In this document: piece after piece, positions 44,298 through 52,997 of the stretch
Numbering within the stretch: the stretch's first letter is position 1
Layout: each line of letters starts with the position of its first letter
NCBI GenBank assembly: GCA_031428275.1
Contig: JANPPC010000045.1
Location: forward strand, 1 to 64,000
Direction: 5' to 3'
DNA from: Pseudobdellovibrio sp031428275
GTDB taxonomy: Bacteria; Bdellovibrionota; Bdellovibrionia; Bdellovibrionales; Bdellovibrionaceae
Length of the DNA stretch: 64,000 nt
Notes under the pieces: model-generated
Seen by the model: only the letters and a program-made list of their open reading frames with translations
Database searches by the model: none
What the model was told of the DNA's origin: nothing
Program-made: the position numbers and the translations under genes

Positions 44298-44892
44298 GCT
44301 TTTATTTTGCATTCTGCTGTTTTGCGGCCTTCAAGCGAAGGCCGATTGGATGGTGGGTGGTTACGCGGGCTTCGGCGGAACGGGGATCAATACAACCCGA
44401 TCAATCAACGGTGTCGATATTGACGTTCAACGTAGTGACTCTCCAGGTGTTCTTGGTTTCTACATTGAGCGCACCACGAGCGATCACACCTCTTGGGCTC
44501 TTGATCACACCAGTGGCTTTACACTGTCGCCGTTCTCGTCAGGAGTTGAGTTTACCGGTCTTACTTACAAATATTTTTACCCGGGATCAATTCCAACGAT
44601 GAAGATTTCTAAAAACGGCGAAAGTACTTTGATGGTTCAAGGCTTCGAACCTTTCGTCGGCGGCTCATTTGGCCTAGCTAAAGGCGTTATCAATCGACAA
44701 AACGATGCCATTCCCGAAGTCAGCGCCAGCGGCGTGTACTTTGGTGGTCGTCTGGGCGTTGATTACCAGCTGAGTCCCTCAGTTGTATGTCGATCTGAAA
44801 TGCTTATCGGAGGTACAATGCCTTCTTCTGGCTTCGTCAAGGCGACACTATCTGAATTCGGTCTGGTTAGTGGTATTTATTATATTTGGTAA
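44272..44892 (+). CDS. Small outer-membrane beta-barrel protein
   Basis: A 206-residue exported protein. ATG 44272 lies inside the end of the previous gene (26-base overlap); the longer start at 44209 would bury the signal peptide. Residues 1-23 form the signal (LLFCILLFCGLQAKAD). The rest alternates Gly/aromatic strands (GGYAGFGGTGINTTR, FVGGSFGLAKG, GVYFGGRLGVDYQLS) and ends GIYYIW, with a terminal aromatic residue as in outer-membrane barrels. It is probably an eight-stranded barrel. Overlap with the FliF/FliG-like gene suggests co-translation. Confidence 0.75.
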   Translation: MLNLLEQPKLLFCILLFCGLQAKADWMVGGYAGFGGTGINTTRSINGVDIDVQRSDSPGVLGFYIERTTSDHTSWALDHTSGFTLSPFSSGVEFTGLTYKYFYPGSIPTMKISKNGESTLMVQGFEPFVGGSFGLAKGVINRQNDAIPEVSASGVYFGGRLGVDYQLSPSVVCRSEMLIGGTMPSSGFVKATLSEFGLVSGIYYIW

Positions 44893-44928
44893 AAAATATT
44901 TAGGACTTTAAATTTCAAATAACTACGT

Positions 44929-44934
44929 TACACT
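44929..44934 (+). promoter_or_regulatory. Possible -10 element for the GYF-domain gene
   Basis: TACACT is six bases before the ATG at 44941, with CTTTAA 17 bases upstream as a weak -35. No ribosome site is present, so the transcript may be leaderless. Confidence 0.38.
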
Positions 44935-44940
44935 TTTAGT

Positions 44941-46257
44941 ATGAATTGGGTTGATCAGTTTATTACAGATTTAGATAAGAAGTCGCAAAAAGATGCCGAA
45001 TGGTACGTTTCAGTTAGTGATGGCGCCGAGGGGCCCTTTAACTCAAGCGAATTACAAATTTACATCATCGAAAAAAAGCTATCAGGCAAGACTCAGGTTT
45101 GGAACAAAACAATGCCCGAGTGGCAAAATTTAAGTGACGTCGGTTTCGCAGCCGGAGACGTTATTCTGGATCCGCAAGTCAAACTGAACTCGCTGAATTT
45201 AACTATTTCTGAAAACGCTCAAGCCGATCAGAATTTAAATTTTTGGATCGGGCAGCAGCGTACTCAGCTGCCATTCTTCAAGAGGTCTCAATCGAACAAA
45301 AAGCAGCTGCCGATGCTGGCCGTGGCCGGATCGCTGGCCGTTTGTATAATTGGTGGGGTTATCTATTTCATGAGCCGTGCGGATGATTTTACTGATCTGC
45401 GCGAATTAACTTCCGAGCAAAATCGTGAATTAAGAATGGCTCATGCAGAGCCGGCGCAGTCGGGTTTGACCGGGGCCATTCAATTGATGGGTGCTAGTAC
45501 TCCATTTCCACGATTTGCGATCGCCGCGAATGTGCCAAATACACAGCAATTGATTTTAACACTCAACGGAATTCAAGGCACTTTGATTGGTGCCTCGAAA
45601 TACAAGGCCGTTATGCGCTTAACTATTCAGGATGGATTATTGTTAACAAATCCAATTACAAATAGTAAAGGCGAAGGTTTGCCTGTCGGTGAATACGAGA
45701 TCACTTTGACGTGCGAATCTTGCCCCGATCAAAAAATGGGTTTAAGCCGCACCGTAAAGCTGGCCGACAAAAAAATCTTCATCGGCGGCGAAAAAAATTT
45801 CGATTACGATGAAAAGCTTCGTGCGTTTCATTTTCAATTAAAAGGTCAGGCTCGCCAGGAGCTTATTTATTTCAAACAACTGAGTGATGCTTTACTTGCT
45901 CACTACGAGCAGTTGAAATTAATTCGCACTAAAGAGGGTGTGGGGCCAGTAGATGCTACAAGTAGTCGTTTGCTAAAAAACTGGAATGATACGCAAACGC
46001 AGTATCAGCTAGAATTCCAAAATTTGGCTGATCGTTATAAGCGCGGCGAACTATTTTACGATAAATTTGCTTCTGAATTGTTAAATTTATTTAGCGAGAC
46101 GTCGGTTGTTTACGCGGCCAAAATGAGTCAAACGAATCCGACTGAGATTATACGTTTAAATTTGCAATTTAAAGATCATCATGCGGCGCTAGACCGGCAC
46201 CGCGATAAGCTTGAAAACTTGCCGTTGACGGCCAATGGCCGCCCACGTACCGAATAA
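44941..46257 (+). CDS. GYF-domain membrane protein
   Basis: A 438-residue protein. Residues 20-70 match the bacterial GYF_2 domain (EWYVSVSDGAEGPFNSSEL, KLSGKTQVWNKTMPEWQNL), a small module that binds Pro-rich peptides and is usually cytoplasmic. A TM helix lies at about 122-145 (MLAVAGSLAVCIIGGVIYFM). The remaining roughly 290 residues should be periplasmic: a beta-rich part (about 175-280, with a CESC pair) and a helical part at the end (about 295-430). Ligand unknown. Its stop codon touches that of the convergent coiled-coil gene. Confidence 0.75.
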   Translation: MNWVDQFITDLDKKSQKDAEWYVSVSDGAEGPFNSSELQIYIIEKKLSGKTQVWNKTMPEWQNLSDVGFAAGDVILDPQVKLNSLNLTISENAQADQNLNFWIGQQRTQLPFFKRSQSNKKQLPMLAVAGSLAVCIIGGVIYFMSRADDFTDLRELTSEQNRELRMAHAEPAQSGLTGAIQLMGASTPFPRFAIAANVPNTQQLILTLNGIQGTLIGASKYKAVMRLTIQDGLLLTNPITNSKGEGLPVGEYEITLTCESCPDQKMGLSRTVKLADKKIFIGGEKNFDYDEKLRAFHFQLKGQARQELIYFKQLSDALLAHYEQLKLIRTKEGVGPVDATSSRLLKNWNDTQTQYQLEFQNLADRYKRGELFYDKFASELLNLFSETSVVYAAKMSQTNPTEIIRLNLQFKDHHAALDRHRDKLENLPLTANGRPRTE

Positions 46258-48018
46258 TTACTTGCATACATCAAATACGGATAAAGACTGAGATAGTTGA
46301 CCAATCTCAGTTTGTTTTTTAGTTAAATTTGTTTCGTGCTGCGAGATCACACCCTTTAAATATTCACGTTGCATGATCAATTGCTCCATCACTTTTTCAA
46401 GTGGGCGACGCTGTGGTGCTGAGGTCGGTGTCTTCTTTAGTTCGATTTCGACGCGAACGACTTCTTTGCAAGTTAAATTGTAATAATCCTTTAATGGGTG
46501 AATTTGAATCGCTTCTTTAATTTCGCCATTTAAAGTTGTTAAAGCTTTTTGAAACTGCATTTTCGTTTGCTCGATTTGCACGAAGTAAGAGTTTAATTTT
46601 TTTACTCGCTCTTGAGCGGCTTTATGTTCGATCGCGAACTGCGCTTCCTTCTGAGCTAGATCTTTAGCTAGGGCTGTATTTTGCGCTATCACAGCAGCAA
46701 TTTCAGCTTTAAGAGATAAAACTTCCGCCGAAAAAGTCTGGACCTCGTCTTGATGTGATTGCTTCAATTTGGCTACAGCCAAGGCATAAGATTCTTCAGC
46801 GGATTGTGCTTCGGCGGTAAAGGTGGCGCTGATGTTTTGTAATTCAGTAGAGTGGCTGATCGCTAGGTTTTGTAATTGCGCAGCGTGTGTCGCTTTCAAA
46901 GTCTGCGTCTCATCGATAAAACTTTGTTCTATTTTTTGAACGCCGGCGGCGTGACCTATTTTTAAAGTTTGAATTTCTTCTGTAAAGCTAAGTTTGTTGC
47001 GCTCAGCTTCAGTTTTTGTCGCGTTCATCATTTCGTTAATTTCAGCTGAATGCGATTGCTTCAATTGTGCCATTTCAAGCGTGTAGGTCGTTTTAGACTC
47101 GGTGATTTCGTTTGCGTGCGCTTGAACAGCGGCTTTTAACTGTGAATCTTTTTCATTAGCTAGCGTCTGTAAGTCATTGATTTCAAATTGCAAAGTGACC
47201 GCTTCACTTGACATTGTTTTGATGGTTTCAACGCTTGTAACATAATTATTTTCGGTTTCTGATAGGGTTGCTTTAATCGCGGTTAGCTCGTTAGTCAAAG
47301 CTAAGAATTTGGCCGTTAAAGCTTCGTTTGCGGCAAAGGCATTTGAAATGCTCGATACTTGTTGGTCAATTATTTTGGTTTGTTCGGCCGTTTTGATCAT
47401 TAGCTTTTCGTTCTCGGTTGCGGCAGATTCTTGGCTTCGAATCAGTTCGTTGATCGAGTTTGTTAACAACATTTCTTTAGTTGTTAAATCTGAAAGGCGC
47501 TGATTTAAATTTTCAATAGTTTGCTTTAACTGTCTATTTTCATTCGCAAAATTAACTTTTTCATTTGTAGTTTGCTTTAGCTGTACATCGTAAAGACCTT
47601 GGTTGCGTTTGATTTCGATCTTTAACAGTTCAATCTGATTTTGACGGGCAGTTAGTTCGGCTTCAAGAGCGCTAAGCTGGCCTTTAGTCGTTGCTGTTGT
47701 TGTCTCAGTATTTTTTGCCGAATCGGTGATCTTTGTAGAAAGCTGAGTATTATTTATTTTTAGAAATTTAATTTCTTCTTCCAGAATAACGATCTCTTGT
47801 AGCAAAGATTGATTGGCCATTTTTATTTCATTTTCTTCGTTCGTGAAGCCCGGAAGTTTAATGCGACTTTTGTAAACACTTCGTGGAGAGCTTACAACTC
47901 GTGCGGGTGGAGCCGCATAATTCGATTTCATCTCAAGCGAGAAAATCTCAAAGACTTCGTCCTCGTGGATTTCGCGTACACCGTCGATTTGTGGTTCGAA
48001 TGCGTTTAGATTTTTCAC
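46258..48018 (-). CDS. Long coiled-coil protein with His-spaced repeats
   Basis: A 586-residue protein, nearly all alpha-helical coiled coil from about residue 65 to 570. There is no signal peptide or TM helix, so it is probably cytoplasmic. The central part (about 300-430) repeats a short unit of the type ETQTLKATHAAQLQNLAISH, with His-Ser or His-Ala recurring at intervals of about 14 residues. The N-terminal 65 residues are acidic then basic (VREIHEDEVFEIFSLEM). GTG at 48018 has GGAG eight bases upstream. It could be a filament or a spacer, possibly for the nearby envelope proteins. No family assigned. Confidence 0.75.
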   Translation of the reverse strand: MKNLNAFEPQIDGVREIHEDEVFEIFSLEMKSNYAAPPARVVSSPRSVYKSRIKLPGFTNEENEIKMANQSLLQEIVILEEEIKFLKINNTQLSTKITDSAKNTETTTATTKGQLSALEAELTARQNQIELLKIEIKRNQGLYDVQLKQTTNEKVNFANENRQLKQTIENLNQRLSDLTTKEMLLTNSINELIRSQESAATENEKLMIKTAEQTKIIDQQVSSISNAFAANEALTAKFLALTNELTAIKATLSETENNYVTSVETIKTMSSEAVTLQFEINDLQTLANEKDSQLKAAVQAHANEITESKTTYTLEMAQLKQSHSAEINEMMNATKTEAERNKLSFTEEIQTLKIGHAAGVQKIEQSFIDETQTLKATHAAQLQNLAISHSTELQNISATFTAEAQSAEESYALAVAKLKQSHQDEVQTFSAEVLSLKAEIAAVIAQNTALAKDLAQKEAQFAIEHKAAQERVKKLNSYFVQIEQTKMQFQKALTTLNGEIKEAIQIHPLKDYYNLTCKEVVRVEIELKKTPTSAPQRRPLEKVMEQLIMQREYLKGVISQHETNLTKKQTEIGQLSQSLSVFDVCK

Positions 48019-48199
48019 TTTAAGACTCCGTTCGTTTAGGCGGCCGGGTTCATCCCAGCATATGTTCTTGTCGGAGTAAGCTGGTTTTACTTAATAGACT
48101 TTGGTTTGGAGATTTTTAGTTCTAGACTTCCGAATAGTTTTCTTTGGCCTAGTTAAATTTGAAAGCTGTGCTATCCGATGATGCTTTAAGAGGTTTTCT

Positions 48200-48913
48200 A
48201 TGAAGTACCTAAAAATTTCGTCTACGATTTTGATTATTCCGGCCATTTGGGGATGTTCGTTTTTAAAAGAGCGTCCAGCCGCAAGGTCTGAAGATGCATC
48301 TTTTGTTAAAGAAGTAAGAAAAATTTCGAATTCATTGCCAACCGAGGTCGAGCTGGTCGACGAGCAGCTGGCCGGAAGAGCGATCGAGACAGTTCCTGAA
48401 TCTTCAGTTATGGATGCCGTTCAGACAGTGATGACTGATGGGCCTGAAAAGCCAACGGTGATGACGGGGGGGCGTGGAACAGCTAGAAGAAAAACTTTCG
48501 GTGCTGGTCGCCGAGGTGTCGCGGCAGATGGCTCGTACATGGTGCAAAAGGCGGGTCCAGGCCGGGGTCAGTACCGCGTTGGTTCTGGTGATACATTGAT
48601 GAAGATTGCATTTGAAAAGTACGGTGATATCACTAAATGGCGCGAAATTTACGAACTTAATAAAGGCGCGATCGCACAATTTAATACGATTTATCCAGGA
48701 ATGGTTTTAACTTTAGGCAAAGAAGAGTTTATCGTGGTCGAGCGTAACGGTAAGCCGTACTTGATTCGTCGGAATGATACACTGATTTCAATCTCAAATA
48801 TTTTATACGGCAATATTTCAGATTGGAAACTACTTTACGAAAACAATCGCCAACTGATCAAAAATCCCGACAAAATTTACGCTGGTTTTAAGCTTTACTA
48901 TTTACCGAAGTAA
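48200..48913 (+). CDS. Double LysM lipoprotein
   Basis: A 237-residue predicted lipoprotein with a lipobox near residue 19 (AIWGC; Trp at -2 is unusual). Residues 25-120 are low in structure, including a Gly/Arg-rich stretch (GGRGTARRKTFGAGRRG). Two LysM domains follow: YRVGSGDTLMKIAFEKYGD (about 127-172) and YLIRRNDTLISISNILYGN (about 188-235). LysM binds the N-acetylglucosamine backbone of peptidoglycan. AGAGG precedes the ATG. It could fix the neighbouring assembly to the wall. The next gene starts 15 bases later. Confidence 0.85.
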   Translation: MKYLKISSTILIIPAIWGCSFLKERPAARSEDASFVKEVRKISNSLPTEVELVDEQLAGRAIETVPESSVMDAVQTVMTDGPEKPTVMTGGRGTARRKTFGAGRRGVAADGSYMVQKAGPGRGQYRVGSGDTLMKIAFEKYGDITKWREIYELNKGAIAQFNTIYPGMVLTLGKEEFIVVERNGKPYLIRRNDTLISISNILYGNISDWKLLYENNRQLIKNPDKIYAGFKLYYLPK

Positions 48914-48927
48914 GTTACTCTTGAAGA

Positions 48928-50094
48928 GTGAGTTGCTCAAAAAAAATATCGAACTATTTAGCTAAGGTTAGCTTTTTAGCATTTATGCAGTTTTTTACTC
49001 AATTCGTCTGGGCGCAAACGACCAATGCGACATCTATTTCGGGTGATGATACAAAGCAATTGGTATTAGCACCGACCGAGCCATCAGCGCCGGTTGACAA
49101 GAAAAAAACTTCATGGGCCGCCGAAATTATTCGTCGCCAAAATGAAACAAACAAAATTGATAAATTAGAATTTCTAGTTTCGACCGTACCGGTCTATTTG
49201 ATGAATAATCAAAATCGCTTCAGACCTTACGTTGAAATTGATATTATTTATCCGGATCTAAGCAAAGAGCTTTTCATAGGCAAAAGAAAACTCGTACGCA
49301 TGCCGGATCAAAAGTTTAGACTTAGCTTTTATCTGACCAGTAAAATTAATCAATTAGCTCTTGAGTCTCGGCCGATCAAAAAGAAACCTAAAGAAGGTGA
49401 GCCCGCGCAGGCCTTCGACCCGAAAGCGGTCGAAGATAAGATTGAAAATGAAGTGATTTTTATTCAGTCGCCTGATGCGCAAGAATACAAGCAGACCGAT
49501 CCACTTAATATTCTTCGTGTTGCACTTGGCGGTAGTTTACTAACGTATACTCAAACAAACTACGACGACTATTCGGCGTGGATGGCGTGGTTGGGTTTAT
49601 CTTATCAGTCACCAGTTGTGGCTTATAACCTAGGTTGGCAGGCTGACCTAGAGGGTACGGTCTTCGCGGTAAAAACCAGTAAAAGTAATGTCGCGCCACA
49701 AGTTTACCACGGTGTCCTGATGGGCTACTTCAAATTCGATCGCGAGATGAATTCAGATATGGACTATTCGGCTTTTTTCGGACTTGATTATTTAACGATG
49801 CAGTCAAACGGCGCGGGTTTTGGGATTAAAGATCTAATATCGCCGCGGTTTGCATTTTCGGCACGTAAAATTATCAACGAAAAAGAAGATTGGATTTTAA
49901 AATTCGGTTTGTCTCCGGCGAAGGTCAACTTAGATAACGTCGGCTTTGATTTCGATATTTCGAAAAGTTGGTTGCAAGATAATTTACGACGTTTAGAAGT
50001 TGGGCTTAAGTATCAACAGTACCGCATCACAGATGCGGTACAAACTAAAGTGCGCATGTCGATGTCGACAATCTATATTTCATATACGTTATAA
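48928..50094 (+). CDS. Outer-membrane beta-barrel protein
   Basis: A 388-residue exported protein starting at GTG. The signal peptide ends near residue 29 (FVWAQT). A Thr/Pro/Lys-rich segment to about residue 50 is followed by mixed helix and strand, then barrel strands from about residue 190 (LGGSLLTYTQTNYDDYSAW, FFGLDYLTM, RMSMSTIYISYTL). The last residue is Leu. Its end overlaps the convergent gene by six bases. Function is unknown; it is probably co-transcribed with the LysM lipoprotein. Confidence 0.75.
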   Translation: MSCSKKISNYLAKVSFLAFMQFFTQFVWAQTTNATSISGDDTKQLVLAPTEPSAPVDKKKTSWAAEIIRRQNETNKIDKLEFLVSTVPVYLMNNQNRFRPYVEIDIIYPDLSKELFIGKRKLVRMPDQKFRLSFYLTSKINQLALESRPIKKKPKEGEPAQAFDPKAVEDKIENEVIFIQSPDAQEYKQTDPLNILRVALGGSLLTYTQTNYDDYSAWMAWLGLSYQSPVVAYNLGWQADLEGTVFAVKTSKSNVAPQVYHGVLMGYFKFDREMNSDMDYSAFFGLDYLTMQSNGAGFGIKDLISPRFAFSARKIINEKEDWILKFGLSPAKVNLDNVGFDFDISKSWLQDNLRRLEVGLKYQQYRITDAVQTKVRMSMSTIYISYTL

Positions 50095-51003
50095 AGCCAT
50101 TCCAAAACCCGCACGCAGCATCATGATATTCGCATCAACCGTGTCGGATTTTAAAAAGTATTGCTGTTCAAGTGAGACAGGCACGAAATATTTAGGATTA
50201 ATAAAATAATCTAGGCCCGCCGAGGCGCCGTAAGTCATCGTCATTTTAATATCGTCTTGCTTAAGTGCGGTCGTTGTTTTCGACATCGGAAATTTAATCG
50301 TTCCGCCAGCGGCCACCCAAAAAAGAACTTGGGCTTTCATAAAATCGTAACGAAGGTATCCGCCTCCTGATAGGTAATTAATATTGGCCGTACATTCAAA
50401 CGAGTTTAAACTATCGCACGAGCGGTAAGTCGCAGTTCCAGCAGCTTTGAAGGGCTCGTAGCCGGCCGTTCCGCGTAACGAAACCTGTCGACCAACGGGC
50501 CAATCTAAAACGCCCGTAATTCCAAACGTTGAGCCCTTCATTCCAACATCTTCAACATTAGGGCTGGGTAAAGTTCCGTCAGCTTGTTTAGTCGTCATTG
50601 AGTTACTCATCAGACTTAGTACAACGCTGGCTTTTTTACTTTCGGAACGATAGAAAACTTTTTTATCATTTTTGTCAGCGCGCGCAGTCGGCGTAGAGGC
50701 TTCTTCGGTAACAGCGCTCGACTTAGTGGTGGTCAGGGGTAATTGGAGAGTTTCTGTTCCATCGGCTTTACCCTTGGTCACAGCCGCAATCGCTTTACCA
50801 TTCTTAACTTGCAAGATTTTAACCAGAGCTACTTTTTTATTTTGCGTATTTAATAAAAACAAATCCTGATCAACCGCAACTTCTGCACCGTCTAAATCAA
50901 TTAGAACTTTACCATTTTTACTTTGCACGACTCGTGCGGCCTGGGCACTGAAGGCGACTAAAAAAAGCGCGACCGATGAAAGCTTAATTATTTTCAAAAA
51001 CAC
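50089..51003 (-). CDS. Outer-membrane protein with N-terminal beta domain
   Basis: A 304-residue exported protein. GTG 51003 has AAGGAG six bases upstream. The signal peptide is residues 1-22 (AFSAQAA). Residues 23-80 form a small beta domain (VVQSKNGKVLIDLDG, VAVDQDLFLL), followed by a Thr/Ala/Lys linker. From about 120 the chain is a barrel with glycine-rich strands (GSTFGITGVLDWPVGRQV, YLSGGGYLRYDF), ending MMLRAGFGMAL. It shares an operon with the small lipoprotein upstream, whose 3' end it overlaps by 20 bases. Confidence 0.75.
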   Translation of the reverse strand: MFLKIIKLSSVALFLVAFSAQAARVVQSKNGKVLIDLDGAEVAVDQDLFLLNTQNKKVALVKILQVKNGKAIAAVTKGKADGTETLQLPLTTTKSSAVTEEASTPTARADKNDKKVFYRSESKKASVVLSLMSNSMTTKQADGTLPSPNVEDVGMKGSTFGITGVLDWPVGRQVSLRGTAGYEPFKAAGTATYRSCDSLNSFECTANINYLSGGGYLRYDFMKAQVLFWVAAGGTIKFPMSKTTTALKQDDIKMTMTYGASAGLDYFINPKYFVPVSLEQQYFLKSDTVDANIMMLRAGFGMAL

Positions 51004-51292
51004 AGTAGGCTCCTTTTAAGTTATCGGTTTCAAAGTATGACTTATCATTCACTTTGTGCTCCCACAAAAATTCAAATGCACCGTAATACTTATTCTGCAA
51101 AATTGTAACTAAGCGCGAGCCCGCAGACTGAGAACGTAAAGTTTGGCCCGAGCAACCCAAAGCAACCAAATTTTGCGTACGGAAGGTCGGTGAGTCAGAT
51201 TCAAATTCGCGGCGGTCAGGTGATCGATAGATAGAGCAATTTGAAAGCATCAGCAAGGCCGTTGCCAACAGGATGTAGTAAGTAGATTTCAT
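50984..51292 (-). CDS. Small lipoprotein
   Basis: A 102-residue predicted lipoprotein: signal sequence MKSTYYILLATALLMLSNC with Cys at residue 19 (Asn at -1 is unusual for a lipobox). Two other Cys (GCSG and AYC) are likely disulfide-linked. No family is recognised. It overlaps the outer-membrane protein gene downstream. Confidence 0.65.
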   Translation of the reverse strand: MKSTYYILLATALLMLSNCSIYRSPDRREFESDSPTFRTQNLVALGCSGQTLRSQSAGSRLVTILQNKYYGAFEFLWEHKVNDKSYFETDNLKGAYCVFENN

Positions 51293-51314
51293 GCTGTTAT
51301 TGTGTCGAGCTTTG

Positions 51315-51357
51315 CAAAAAAAGAAAAGGCCTTTTGTCCGTAAACAAAAGGCCTTTT
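51315..51357 (-). terminator. Intrinsic terminator of ssb
   Basis: A perfect 14-bp stem, AAAAGGCCTTTTGT with its complement (51324-51337 and 51344-51357), closes a 6-base loop. On the minus strand it is followed by CTTTTTTT. It lies about 35 bases after the ssb stop codon and isolates ssb from the lipoprotein gene. Confidence 0.92.
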
Positions 51358-51392
51358 AAAAAACTTAAGATCTCGCTAATTGATTAACGGGA

Positions 51393-51851
51393 TTAGAACG
51401 GGATGTCTTCGCTTTGGTTGAACGCTGGTTCTGGACCAAAGTCAGCAAAGTTAAAATCAGATCCGCTGCCGCTCGATTGATTCATTGAAGAATTTCCGGC
51501 GCCGGCATTGGTCGAAGTTTCATTATTCGCATTTCCTAAGAATTGAACCGTGTTAGCAACGATCTCAGTCGAATATTTTTTCTGACCGTTATCTTCCCAA
51601 GAACGGGTTTGGAGTCTTCCCTCTACGTAGACCTGGCGACCTTTAGATAAGTATTTTCCGCAGATCTCAGCGAGCTTGCCCCAGACGACGATACGGTGCC
51701 ATTCAGTTTTCTCTTGTTTCTGTCCGTCTTTAACCCAAGTTTCGCTTGTAGCAACGTTTAAACGTGTAACAGTAGCGCCTTGGCCAACGGCTTTCATTTC
51801 AGGATCTTGCCCTAAACGACCTACGATAATGACTTTATTTACTCCAGACAT
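51393..51851 (-). CDS. ssb: Single-stranded DNA-binding protein
   Basis: SSB coats single-stranded DNA and recruits repair and replication proteins. The 152-residue chain has the OB fold (NKVIIVGRLGQDPEMK, VATSETWVKDGQ, TEWHRIVVWGKLAEI, GRQVYVEGRLQTRSWED), then a Ser/Asn/Gly-rich linker and the acidic tip EDIPF, the partner-binding peptide. The frame is open to 51941, but ATG 51851 has AAGGAGG just upstream and starts exactly at the family's MSGVNKV, so it is preferred. Confidence 0.96.
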   Translation of the reverse strand: MSGVNKVIIVGRLGQDPEMKAVGQGATVTRLNVATSETWVKDGQKQEKTEWHRIVVWGKLAEICGKYLSKGRQVYVEGRLQTRSWEDNGQKKYSTEIVANTVQFLGNANNETSTNAGAGNSSMNQSSGSGSDFNFADFGPEPAFNQSEDIPF

Positions 51852-51917
51852 ATACCCTCCTTCTTTGTTTTGCTTTTGGGTGCCCAATGAGTCAATCAGG
51901 TAATCTGATTTGCGTGA

Positions 51918-51923
51918 AGTATA
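51918..51923 (-). promoter_or_regulatory. Possible -10 element of ssb
   Basis: TATACT on the minus strand (51923-51918) would start transcription near 51911, about 60 bases before the ssb start. No convincing -35 is at standard spacing, although a TTGAGC lies 12 bases upstream. Confidence 0.33.
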
Positions 51924-52025
51924 TGCACGAGGCAAGCTCAACTCTTAAGCGAATAGGAGATGTTAGGCCTAGCATGCGTTCTAGGAATCGGATTAGCTTC
52001 ACATTAACGCACTATTAGATATCTG

Positions 52026-52997
52026 CTAACGCAGAGGTGTAAACTGGGGAGCCATGCCGGCTGCGGCGGCTTGAACTTTGAATTTGTAGGCGGTTGACCC
52101 GCCCGCGAGTTCAGATTTGTAGCCATCTAAAAAACCCAAGAAAAATTTTGCGCGTTCTTTGAAAGCTGCGTTGGCCTTCAGATCTAGTGAAATACTATAG
52201 GCTCCAAAAAGCGGAACGACTTGGCCGTTCAAATTTTGAAAAGTAATTCCAAGGTCGCCCTTGATGTCACCGTAGAATTGATCTTTCGAGGTGCCGATCT
52301 TTCCGGTTTCGATAGAAAATTTGCCGCCGATCAGTTTGCCTTTTAATTCAATCATGCCTAACTTAATTTCGGGTAAATTAATTCGTCCCATATCAGCTAA
52401 AGAAACGCTTGCTGGTGGAAGTTCGAAATTTTGAATGGTTACTGCTAAATCAACTTCGGGCTGTTCAACAAAAGTAAGATCGGCCACGGCCTGCGAGTTA
52501 AACTGCAATTGACCCTTTAGCGGTAAGCCTAGGCTAACCAGTTCACGCAAATCTTTTAAATTTATGTTCTTTCCACTAGCATCGATTTTTGACTTTTCAA
52601 TCGCGCTAGCGCCTTTCGGCATCGGACTTAATTGAATTTGAACATCGCCCTTTAAGAACCCTTCAGCCGCTAAGGTGCCGCCCGGTTTACGGCTGATTAA
52701 GGCACTCAATGATGGCGAAACAGATAGTTTTTCAGCCGTTAAAGTCGCTAGGGTCGGAGTTTCAACAAAAACTTTATCAAGACTTAGGCTTGATGAAAAC
52801 GGGTTCAGACTTAATTTATCGAATTGAATAAAAATACGGTTGTTTGTTAATTTAGATACCTGGGCCGAAATAGTGTCATTCAAATCATTGAACGGAAACA
52901 ACAAAACTAAAAACCAAATCGTCATCGTGCAAGTCAGTAATATCTTCCACTTGTGCTTAATGATAAAACGAAAAAAAAGAACAATTCCGTTCATCAT
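52026..52997 (-). CDS. gspN: Type II secretion protein GspN
   Basis: A 323-residue membrane protein of the T2SS. One N-terminal TM helix (about 19-35, ILLTCTMTIWFLVLLFPF) is followed by a periplasmic beta-rich domain with repeats of amphipathic strands (SLSLDKVFVETPTLATLTAE, VDLAVTIQNFELP, LGMIELKGKLIGGKFS). This matches the GspN described in Leptospira and delta-type proteobacteria, a divergent form of the classic GspN. ATGATG at the start overlaps the gspM stop by four bases. It is last in the operon. Confidence 0.8.
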   Translation of the reverse strand: MMNGIVLFFRFIIKHKWKILLTCTMTIWFLVLLFPFNDLNDTISAQVSKLTNNRIFIQFDKLSLNPFSSSLSLDKVFVETPTLATLTAEKLSVSPSLSALISRKPGGTLAAEGFLKGDVQIQLSPMPKGASAIEKSKIDASGKNINLKDLRELVSLGLPLKGQLQFNSQAVADLTFVEQPEVDLAVTIQNFELPPASVSLADMGRINLPEIKLGMIELKGKLIGGKFSIETGKIGTSKDQFYGDIKGDLGITFQNLNGQVVPLFGAYSISLDLKANAAFKERAKFFLGFLDGYKSELAGGSTAYKFKVQAAAAGMAPQFTPLR

